This document shows, one piece after another, positions 22,164 through 33,000 of a stretch of 64,000 nucleotides of DNA. A program made the translations under genes and the position numbers. Each line of letters begins with the position of its first letter. Position 1 is the first letter of the stretch. This DNA is from Anthostomella pinea (lineage: Eukaryota; Ascomycota; Sordariomycetes; Xylariales; Xylariaceae), in contig CAUWAG010000018.1 of the NCBI GenBank assembly GCA_963556695.1, forward strand, positions 2,046,001 through 2,110,000, written 5' to 3'. The notes beneath the pieces were generated by a model, which saw nothing but the letters and a program-made list of their open reading frames with translations, was not told where the DNA came from and did not search any database.

Positions 22164-23446
22164 ATGCCACTGTCGGTCGAGGAACTGGCGGTCTTTCTCG
22201 CTGAGCCCGCCCTTGCAGTACCGGAAGGTGTCGAGTCCAATTTCGATAATCCCCCCCCCCCTCTCAACCGAAACGTCCTTGCCTGGGCTGTTACCACACT
22301 ATGCACAGTCCTCACCAGCCTTATTCTCTTTGTACGCTTATACGCACGAGCGGGAATAGCAAGGAAGGTCCGAGTAGAAGAAATGTTAATGATCTTAGCA
22401 TATGTCTGTCATACCCATAATAGAACATACAAAGAGTCGAAACAGCTGACACAGTGGCTCCAGGGAGCATATTGGGGAACAGCGTACGCCGGATACAGCA
22501 TGATATACACACCTGGTTACTATGTTCACCAATGGAACTTGCACAATCGAGACCTTGTCCGCCCGCTCTACCTCATCCTCATCTACGGTTGCAGCTACTC
22601 GGTCGTCCTTCCACTACTCAAGACGGCCATATCGCTGGACTGGTGTCGGATTATCGTCGTTGATAACCGTCGCAGAAGTTTATTCTGGTGGGGATGCATG
22701 TTCATTGCTTCCATCCAGATCATTTGGGGCATTGCGTGCGTCATCCTCTTGAACCTGCAATGCGTGCCTCACAGGGCGATCTGGGAGTTCTATCTTCCCA
22801 GTAAATGCTACGATCTCAACAAGGTCATGCTCGCATCGGCCTGCGTCCAAGTCTTCACGGACTGGTGTACGGTGTTCCTGCCGCAGAGAATCATATGGGG
22901 CCTGTAGATGAATTGGCAAAAGAAAGCTGGCATATCAATCATCTTCGGGGTGGGATTGCTGTAAGTCACCACCGTAAGACACATCACTTCGGCCTGACAC
23001 TAACAAGAATCGCGTACAGTGCTTCCATCTCTGCAAGTCTCCGTTTGAGCACCACAGTCACTTTCGCCCACGAAGATGACAGGATGTACTTCATCGGGCC
23101 GCTCCTGTTCTGGGCATGTGCCGAGATGACTTGCGGCTTCTTTATCCTCAGTGTGCCATGCCTCCCCTCCGTTATCAAGGAGTCTGGATTATTACGCAGA
23201 ATCATGGCAGTCCTGGGCATTAACTCCAATGTCCCCGCCAGGCCCTCCAACAACGACATTGTCACCTTCGGCGGTTCCGGTCCTGCGCCGTTGAACACCA
23301 AGCCCCAGAAACGGCATCACACTTACAGCGAAATCGATGAAGAATACGGGTCGTTGCCCATGAATAACATGGCCGACGCCACCTCCCAGGAAACTCTGCA
23401 TCTGCAGCGTGGGGAAAGACATGCATTGGGAAAATCGCATGTCTAA
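22164..23446 (+). pseudogene. PTH11-like / fungal rhodopsin-domain integral membrane protein with internal TAG
   Basis: The protein shows the seven-helix layout of the fungal rhodopsin-domain (PF20684-type) family. Landmarks are NVLAWAVTTLCTVLTSLILF, RKVRVEEMLMILAY, a long central loop, YSVVLPLLKTAISLDWCRII and FTDWCTVFLPQRIIWGL. After IIWGL there is an in-frame TAG (22905-22907) exactly where this family has Gln, and the family sequence MNWQKKAGISIIFGVGLL continues in the same frame. A normal intron (22961-23019) leads to ASISASLRLSTTVTF and the last helix, ending at 23446. Only CAG-to-TAG is needed to explain the break. An optional 51-nt in-frame intron (22404-22454) may also exist. Family members include surface receptors of plant pathogens such as PTH11, but most have no known role. 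Confidence 0.82.
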
Positions 23447-23975
23447 TATTCTCGCGCTCACGATCTTTTCCAAATTTCTACGTGTGATCTGGAATCCTCG
23501 CCACATGGCGCGCACGGAGACTTATAAGGGCTGACAGTAGCCGCGGAAAGGGCCGGTGTCAGGCAGATCTCTCAGACCGTTTCAGTAACTCGAAATTGTA
23601 TTTGAATCAAATTATGACGGTTATAATTGAGTTGCGTAAAATGTTGGTTTGAACCACACAGAACAACCACGATGTGGTGTTGCAGTCAGACCGTGGCTGC
23701 CCGCAGCCAACAGCCAAGAGTAGGGAGGAGGTAGAGTACCAACATAAAGGTTGACGTGAGCAAGCGGTGGTACACAGGTACCTGGATGGTATTGTGTTGG
23801 CTCCGAGGTGTTTCCCAACATTGATTTCTTGTCTCCTTGCAGCCCACCCCTCTTCTCCCCTCCCAATTGCTCCCCTGGGCTCACTGGAGTCTCAGAGGCA
23901 GGAGGCCAACTATCCTGGGCACCAACTCCTACTGCGCTGTCCATCCGACAGTCATCTTGCTTAACTCAAGCTAAT
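23447..23975. other. Intergenic region within the decayed block
   Basis: This is about 530 bp between the PTH11-like gene and the dehydrogenase. It should hold the dehydrogenase promoter. No other feature was recognised. Confidence 0.5.
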
Positions 23976-25014
23976 ATGGTCGACAAGGGTACTGTCCTTG
24001 CAGCAAACGCAGCGTTCGCAAGTCAGCACCACCGAGGACGTGTCTGCGTCTTCGCTGGGGCTACCAGCGGCATTAGCTACGGTACACTCCGCAAAATCGT
24101 GACCATGCTGCACTCATCCAGCTCTTATATCCTGGGAAGGTCGCCGTCACGTTTTGCAACGAAACTCAACCAGCTCAAGACGCTGGCACCCACGTGTAAC
24201 ATTATTTTCGTCGAAACCGACTTGTCCCCAATCGCTAAGATAGACTCTGCTTGCCAACGAATTAAATCCGCCGAGAAGAAAGTCGATTACCTGTGCATGA
24301 GCCCTGGTTGAATGCCTTTCCAAGGAGCAGTCTGTAAGTGAACGAAAAGACACGGGCAACAATTCCATGAATTCGTCATTCGTGACTGACTGACCTGGCA
24401 CCAGACACGAGCGAACACCTAGAGGCATCATTCGCCGTCTCGTACTATTCCCGCCTGCGACTTGTTTTTAACCTGTTGCCATTACTTCGCAACTCATGCG
24501 ACCCTCGGGTATTGTCCATCTCACACGGCACCCAAGAGAAACGGATCAACGAGGAGGACCTAGGACTTGGCAAGAAATGGAGTATATCGGGCTTGGTCAA
24601 CCACACGACGATTTGCACCAGCCTGTCATTCGATTACCTGGCAGCAGATGGCATGACTAAGTCCATCACCTTCCTGCACGCCACTCCTGGCTTCGTCAAC
24701 ACAGGCAAGCCTCGCACGACGTACCCTTCGAGGAAAGATGGGGCAATGTGGTGGGCGTTCCCGTCTGTCATGCAGGTGGTGTCGGGCTGGATTATTCGCT
24801 TCTTCGGCTTCTCGCTGGAGGAATCGGGGGAGGACACGTGTTTCACCTGACTAGTGATAGGTTCACACCAGGCTCGTGGCAGACTGACAAGTATAACAAC
24901 ATCGTTCCTGCCAATGAAGCACTCAGGTACTATTGGGGGAACGGCTGGGCACAGCGTGTTTGGGATTTCACCCTGGGGGTCTGGGAGAAGGCGTTGACGA
25001 ATAGATCTGCTTAG
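23976..25014 (+). pseudogene. Short-chain dehydrogenase/reductase, two lesions
   Basis: The ATG at 23976 opens a Rossmann-fold SDR: the cofactor loop VCVFAGATSGISYGTLRKIV has the usual Gly-x3-Gly-x-Gly pattern except that the last Gly is Ser. It continues to KKVDYLCMSPG. An in-frame TGA (24309-24311) then interrupts the conserved stretch before MPFQGAV. An intron (24334-24404) rejoins to YTSEHLEASFAVSYYSRLRL, which holds the active-site-region Tyr pair. Near 24830 a one-base loss in a G-rich run shifts the frame. The natural C-terminus, HVFHLTSDRF and onward to WEKALTNRSA, is found in another frame ending at 25014. The family often oxidises or reduces alcohols and ketones in secondary metabolism; the substrate is unknown. 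Two independent lesions make a sequencing artefact less likely. Confidence 0.8.
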
Positions 25015-27063
25015 GTGTTATTCACTGCCATGAGGCAGAGTTGCCCACTTTCTCTGAGCCATACTCATTACCTGTACCTAGGCAATTCTTCATTTTCTTC
25101 CTTCGGTCTACATTTCAAGCCCCTCCTGATCAAACATACCGTCAGTGAATCTTTCTTGGCCCTTCGAGGTCCTCGAAAACACACATATACGCTAAGTTAT
25201 GTCACTGTAAATTACCATCTGTTCAGTTCTATGGGAAGCTACCCATTCCCTATCACTTTTTCCCCTGAACCGCCTGCCAAGCACATCTGCACTGAACGGA
25301 TATCTAAGAGGAACAGACGGAGTTTCAACCAAACCAATGCAGAGGCTACGCTATACCAATTTGCTCCTGTGACTCTACTGTCTCCCGGTGAACGTGGATC
25401 GGCTGCGGTGTCTACTCTGACACTCCTGGTTCGAACTGGAGATGGAGCAAGTCGAAGATAATCAAAGTCTGCTGCGTCCCATGAGTGTTGATGTCCCTTC
25501 CGCCAGACGACGACACGCTGGACGGAGTCTCCTCGAGTTCGAAACTCCAGACAATTATGGTGATGATGATTTTTCATTCAAGGATTCCAAGCTTGATGCC
25601 TGCGACGGTCTATGTCAGCTTTTCCGACTCAGATATACCAGAATCATCCCAAGCAGCGTAGCGCCCCTTCAGGTCTGTGGGCACTTCGGCTGCGTAGTGA
25701 GTCTTCTACCGGGATATCGACGGGCTGTTCATGACCAATGTTACGTAAGCCTGTGTCAGTAGAGTACCCCTATTCTTCAAATTTAGGGTATCGACACACA
25801 ATGGGCCGTTGGATGGATGGGTAATCCTTTCCTTTATCACAGCAGTGTTATCAAGATACCATTTCGCATCTTGCCGAGCGTATGCAGGACTTCTAGGGGA
25901 TTGAGTCCAGGCGAGTAAGTATAGGAGAACTGGATTCAGGACGCAATCAGGCTGGGAATTGAAGACCTGATTGTTCAGCTACTTGGGAGCCAACGTGGCC
26001 CCAGGAAGCAAATTGCTATTCCCTATTCTAGGAGGATCGTGAACTGATTCTCAGATTGCGAAAGATGGCTCGGTGGAGGGAAGTCAATGAGTGACAAGTA
26101 CTGTAGAAGAAGCCTTGATCATCCCAGTCCCGAACCGGCCACGAGGCCGCGAGGGCAGCGACGTTCCACCGTCTGAAGAAGCTTTGGCGGTCTCCACATT
26201 TGATGATTTCCGCACTGCTCCAGTCCCCGACTCCCTGGAGGTACTGGGATCTTGCACAGTAGCGCTGCCGAGGACTGTCTGGTGGGCTTGTCCCATTGGC
26301 CGGGCCGACCAAAGTGGCACACCCCACAGACCACCTGCAGTCACGACTCACCACTGGCGCTGGCAGCTGCCAGTGCACTGTGCAGCCACTGGCCCACTGC
26401 AGCGCGCCTCTGCCGTCCCTCCAGTCTCGCGCCCCTCCCCTCTCTGCCTCTTCAAATCCATGCCTTCGGATATAGGATTTGGGATTCAGGCCGCACCAGA
26501 TGTCTTGGGAGAATTAATAAATCGTTCCCGACCTTCAAATCCTTAGTCCTTGTTTTTGGGTGTGCGCGTGCCTTGACGAACCGAGCCGTGTCGCTGTTTG
26601 ACAGACACCTACTGGTATCTTCTGACGTAGGGCTGGCTGCAGGTGTTCTGACATCCAAACTCCAAAACCCGTACCACGGCCCACGGGCAATAAGGTATCC
26701 AGAGTGCCAGTCTCGACTCTCCAGTCTCCAGTCTTCGATCCCCACCCACTGCCCAAGTCCCTCACGAGTCACCACCAAGCCGAGGACTTCGAAATCGAAC
26801 TCCAGTCATATCTGCGCTGCTATTGCCATTGCCGTGGCTATCATACTCCTACTACCTTACGCACACTAGTCTGCGCTGCATAATCCGAGCTCTTGTCTCT
26901 CACCCGAAGCTGCCTACTGAGGTGTCTACGTTGCTCGACACATCGATCGTCGTTTCTCATTGCACCGTCTGTACCGCCTTCCTGTTCCCGCCGCGCTACA
27001 TGGCGACACCATGATGTTGAACGGAATATACCCAATCGTGGCTAGACGGCATACCATCACAAG
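25015..27063. other. Intergenic region before the RasGAP gene
   Basis: This is about 2 kb with no recognisable gene. Open frames near 25015-25760 and 26091-26870 run on both strands and lack family resemblance. The last several hundred bases are pyrimidine-rich and should be the promoter and 5' leader of the RasGAP gene. Unassigned small exons or decayed sequence cannot be excluded near 25.4-25.8 kb. Confidence 0.5.
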
Positions 27064-30000
27064 ATGAATAGTGATGCAGGCCTTCTCGGTACTTTAGTCG
27101 AAAGACTTACCTCTAGGGTAAGCCGGCATCCCTTCTGTGTGCGCAACCGACTGGCTGTGCAAGGCTGTTGCTGATTGATGTTTCGCACAGCTCCCACATC
27201 GTACCGGCACGCACAGCCAGGAACTCAAGCACGACGAGGTCGCTGCCCTTACTCGCGCTACGCTCGTCCAAGTCAGCGGCACCTCGATCGCCGTCGTTCT
27301 CGATTCGCTCGTATCGCTGCTGGAGGAGTTGGCTCGTCCCTACAAGGACTTTGCCGGACACCCATCCCATGTTCTCCAGTCCGAAGTCTACGTCCTATCC
27401 CTAGCCGCCGACTGTTGCTCCGCCCACCGCGAGAACCTGCGCAAACCCGGCCCGGATAGGTTGTCCGGGGTTCACGGCAATGGCAACTCCAGTCCGGGGT
27501 CTGCGCTCCCCGAGCCGCTGGAGGAAGGTTTGGTGACTCGGATGTTCGAGTATCTGAAGCTCCTCGTCGAACCAATACCAGAAGACTACGTGCTTCCTGC
27601 CAAGACGATATTGGAGGACGAATATGTGCGCGAAATTCTCGATATACAGTATGGAGAATTGCCGTCCAGGGTCACCTCCCCAACCGGCTCGAGTGAAATG
27701 CGCGATGCGCTTGGGTCGCGCGAAAGTGACGCAGACTTTGACGACGTCGAACCATACATCAAGACCATTGTCGAGTTCGTGAGCGCATCGAGCTGGGCGC
27801 CGTCGTTCGAGTATGTGAGGAATGTGATTTACAACATACGAATCTCGGGCCCCGGACAATCTGGCGTGGCCTCGTCAGGGGCTGTAGCCGAAGAGGAGAG
27901 AACTTCCCTTGTCATTCTCAAATTCATCTCCTACATGTGGGTGGACGGCCAAAAGCTTTCCGTCGTCGTCCAGGAGCTATGCTCGAGCTTCCTCCACTTT
28001 CGGAGGGCACACCAGAATGCCGTGGCGGCCATCGCACCACTGTTGATATTCAGATGGATTGAGCGCTATCCCGACGAGTTTGTGCGGCTACACAATCAGC
28101 ATAGGAAGCTCGACGGTGGACCCGACACACTATTCGACATGACGCAAACCATAGTTGACAACAACAGGAGGCGATCGGCGCTGTATCCTCTCCAGACAAC
28201 GCTACTCATGCTGGTACCGGACGTCTTTGAAGTGGCGAGCAACTTACGAGATGCCAAGAGCAGTGGCATGGCCAAAAGAGTTGCATTCCTCGAGGGGTTG
28301 AGAAAGGCGTTGAGAAACAAGAATGAAGCGGCCGGGTACTGCTTGGTCATCCTGCTCCGCGCTGCCCGCCACTTCGACGATGATGCAGATGCGGCCATCT
28401 TGAGCTATGTCATGGATGTTCAGGATGAAATACGTGACGCCGTATTCCGCCGATACCACCCCAATGGGGATGGTGTCTTGTTTGAGCAAGATCTGACTAC
28501 TGCTGCGTTCATAGCACTTATACACCTGAACCTCGAAGGCTACGTAGAACCGCTGGCGCAGGCATGCTTAGCTTCTACGGCGCCTCACAGTTTCAAAATC
28601 GCCATGGTCCAAGCATGCTCGTACTTCGCACGTCAACCAAATGCAGAGGATTATAAGCTTCTCTACTCCCAGGCTGCTGGATTCATCCAGGGCCAGCTCA
28701 AGGTTCGACTTGCATCACTCTACATCTTTTCTACCCAAGCTGACTCTCGTAGGCAATGTCCAAGACATCTGCAGACCTCTACATAGGGGACCGTCATACG
28801 CAGCGCAAAGCTTCCGAGGCGAACTCGTGGACGACTCCTGTGATATGCAACATTCTCAAGTTTCTCGATGCATCACCATTGACTCTGTTTGAAAACACTC
28901 GAGCAGACGTCGAAGACCTCTCGGCTTTTCACGAGGAGATCTTTGAGTCATTTGTCTACTGCCTGGTTACCGCAAATGATATGGTTAGGGTTCTATCCCG
29001 CGGACTGGCCGAGAAGATCCTCGCCACGGACGGCCTTCTTTCCTCTTTTCGGCAAGCGAATGCCCTAGACTCGAACGATTTCAGGCTCAAGTTTTGGAGA
29101 TTATCGTAAGGTAAATTCTCCGCTGCGAATAGGCACACAGCTGATGATCATTTGCAGATCACTCGTCTTAATTGACATGGCTGAGAAACAGCAACATACG
29201 GAGGACGACGCGATACTCAAGTCCATCAGCTCATACCTCGAGTCGGGCTTGTTACTCCTAAGCTCGTGTCCTGTGAGACCTATCTACCAAGTCCCATAAT
29301 GGGGACCTTGCTGACACATTTCCAGGAGCTTTGTATGCTAACCGAAGATGTTCCAGAGCTCAGGGCTTGTGCCAGAAAAGTCGAGACGGTGCTTCTGCTT
29401 TCACTCTGCTCTCCAGACATGGAACTGTGTCAGCATACCACAGCAGCCCTGGGCCTCTGGAACGAGCTGTGGCGTGCTATGGAGTCGGTGACGGAACTGG
29501 CCAAGGTAGCGACCAAGCAGCTACGAAACAGCGACATTTTCATTGAGATTGCATCACGAGGTTTCAGGTTTACTGGGATGATGGCCTTCCAGAAGCGGAC
29601 ACGTGGTCTGTTCAGACGCATACAGTTTCCAAGTCCCGGGATACTCGATGCGTGGGAGGCCGCTTTCGACAGGTGGATTCACCTGTCCAAAGACGTCTCC
29701 ACGACACCGGTCGATATTGTCGACGAGAGGAGTTTCTCAGAATGGCGGAACTTGTCAGGGTTCCTTGCATCCCTCGGTGGCATATGCACAGCCGAGCAAG
29801 CTTATAATTTTGTTGAAGACCCTGCAATGAGTGGCATGAGATGGATTGATCGACTTGCGTCTGAACACCACGAAGAGCCCATCCTCAACAGATACCTCCG
29901 GCTCAGCACACAGCTTCTGGCGTGTTCCAATGGGCGTGTCAGAGAGACGATGAGAGACGTGCTGTCAACCGAGATCTCCGCTAGTCTATATCAGCCACTG

Positions 30001-33000
30001 TTCAAGGCCCTCGAGTCGGAGCTTGAGGTGTTGTTCACTGGGGCAATGGAAACATCTGGTAAAGGCCAAAATGGAGAGATCATATTTGCTGAGCAAGCCG
30101 CTTCGCTGTTGAAAACCCTCGTCGAACGGCTGGAGACTCCGTCAGAGCTTGGTGCTGCTTCCTCTGTCGACTTCAGTTCACTCGGGCTCAGCTTCGCCAA
30201 GTTCTTGGATGGTGCGACTGAGAACCTGGCTAGTCTGAGGGTGAAGATCAAGATCTGCCAGTTGTGTGAGTCTGTGACGAGGAAGAAGGAGCACCTGAAT
30301 CTGCGGGACGATGTCAGGAAGCGGAACCAACTTCTGGAGTATGTCTTCAGCTGGATCGCGCGACCACGTTCACCTCGAACGGACGGCAGCCTTCTATCGG
30401 CTCGCCAAGATGAGGCGGCACGGATTCAGAAAGATCTGGATAAAGCTTGCCTACGTTGTCTTGCCGAACTCACTTACAGATTACCTCTCCAACCTGGGGA
30501 CGGACAAAGTGATGCTGGTACCAGCGAACTGAAGTCTCAGATGTTCCATACCTACTTCAATCGCTTTCTCTCGCTTCTCAACCACGAGAGTGAAAACATG
30601 AAGGTTGACAATTTGGCGCCTTCGTCAACCCGCGATGAAGTTGGCTCAACATCTGAGCTCGCTATAACTATCCTCTCGAACCTTCTTAGCGCAAATATCG
30701 ACGTTGGGCTCAAGCATTCCCTTAGTATTGGCTATCATGAGAACGTCGAAATCCGCAAAGCCTTCGTCAAAGTCCTGTATAACATTCTGGTCCAGGGAAC
30801 CGAGTTCAACAATCTTTCGGACAAAGCGGTCAAGGAGAAATACGACGAACTATTGCAGGTGAGACCTCAAGGCCATTCCTTACAATTAAATCTCTGTTGC
30901 TGACCAATCTTACCCAGCTTCTTACCCAAGACATGAGCCTTGCTGTTGCCATTAGTACAGTCTGTCCGAGTAGCGAGGTAGAGGAGTTAACGATATCGTT
31001 CTTGAACATCTACGAATCTCGCGGGCTCACCTTTGAGCTTATGGAAGCATTGATCAAGCAGGAAATTGAAGAAACAGGTATGTGGAGCAGCTTCCAGTCG
31101 AGACCCTTGTACTAATTTGTGTTAGAAAACGAGGCAGAATTACTGCGCCGCAACTGTGTCGCTACAAAGATGCTTTCCCTTTACGCCAAGTGGAAGGGAG
31201 CGAACTATTTGAGAGCCACACTTCAGAAAGTAGTCGAAAGATTGATGCTAACGTCCAAAGACCTGGACCTTGAACTGGACCCGACAAGGATCTCATCACA
31301 AGAAGAGCTCGAGAAGAATGCGTTACAATTGCGGATAGTTGCAAAAGTCTTTATCGATGACATCTGCGCTTCGGCTGTCAACATACCGCCTTCATTTCGG
31401 AAAATCTGCAGCATAGTAAGTAGAAGTCGTGTAGGCCGAGCGAGTTTCGTTCACTGACGCTGTGCAGATTTCCTCGGCAGTCATGCCGAGGTTTCAAGAA
31501 GCAAAATACACTGCCGTGGGAGCTTTCATCTTCTTGAGATTCTTCTGCCCAGCCATTGTGGCACCGGAGGCAGAAAGACTCGTCAATGTGCCACCATCCA
31601 AGGAGATGCGCCGAGGCCTGCTCCTGATCGCCAAAATCATCCAGAACCTGGCAAACAACGTATTGTTTGGCGCGAAAGAGCCGTACATGTATCCACTGAA
31701 CGACTTCTTGACACAAAACATCTACCGGGTGACAACCTTCCTACGTGAGATATCGGTAGGTCTCTTGCTTGGCTGCTTTTAGCTCGAGTGCGAACTGATG
31801 TCCGTCCAGGTCGCTCCGGACACGATCGAGCCTCCCGCTCTCGAAGTAGAGGCGTTCGATTTTGGTTCCTGTGTAGCCTTGCACCGTTTTTTGTACGACC
31901 ACTGGGATCATGTACGCCAGCGGCTTTTGTCTCAAGAACGGAGAGAGCATGTCCGCTCCCCCAACGAGCTTGTCCGTGGCCGTACACCAGTCTTCGAGCC
32001 ACTCCGAGCCTTGATCACGAATCTCGGTCCTCCACCTCTGGCGGTTACTTGGAATCGCCCACAAATATCTGCCAACACACCCCTTTCTTATTCTAGGTTT
32101 CAGCATTTCATGCTTCGCAATGCTTCCCGTAGCACAGATTCGTTCGCCACTACTCGCGCTGTTTACGATGGCGGGGAAAGCAAAGTGCGTACACAGCTCT
32201 CTCCCACTCAGACCATCCCCCCCTAACTGTAATCAGGACGGACTCTCCATCATCTGTGTTATTCTTCGCCACATCGACCAGGATTCTATAGACTATGATA
32301 CCCTCTTATATTGCTATTTGAAGGTAAGTCTTCAGATCCGTCAAGCTTCTACTAACCTACACCAACTCTCGCCTCACGATCCACGGACCCTTGATTTCCT
32401 TGGTTCAGGTTGCTGACAAGTAATTAGATTGCAAGTCGTCTCTGGAACAAACCCTTCGGCCTACTCATTGACGCGACCTGCTACAATGGGCAGAATGAAC
32501 CGCAAGATGAACTATTCAAGAAGCTGGAGCTTCTGAGTCCAACCGAATTATCGCAGCAGTTATCCAGGATCTACGTCTACAACATGAACAGTGCATTCAG
32601 GTAAGAACCCCGAAACGCTAGTGTTGATTGTTATGCTCATCGAATCAGAAAATGCTTTCGACGGATACTCCGGGTGGCCAGTAAAAACGAGTCGAGTGTG
32701 TTCAACCCAGCCAACGCGGACTTCCATCTGCTGGGAAGCTTGCAGGACCTCCAGGCGCATTTCCATCTGAGCCAGCTTCACCTCCCGAAAGAGACCATCA
32801 GCGTTGTTACCGACACTCGATATGTCTTCCAGCCAATCACACGGCTCTCGAAGACGAAGGGCAAGATCGAGGTTATCATCAAGGTTGGCAGTCAGTTTGT
32901 GCAAGTGACGACCGTGAGAAAGCAGGAAGTGCACCCAACTTTCCGTCTGAACGCCATTGTTAACGATATCTTCCGTCTCATCGACGTGGACGAAGCACCG

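Noticed and set aside
22905..22907. Reassigned stop codon (alternative genetic code)
   Set aside because: Large intact genes use TAA, TAG and TGA normally as terminators, so a nonsense mutation or local editing is far simpler.
17400..25014. A biosynthetic gene cluster
   Set aside because: Oxidoreductases are present but there is no PKS, NRPS, terpene synthase or other core enzyme in the window, and all members are broken; only a former cluster can be suspected.
25420..25450. tRNA-like T-loop (GGTTCGAA context)
   Set aside because: No D-arm, anticodon arm or acceptor stem can be formed around it.
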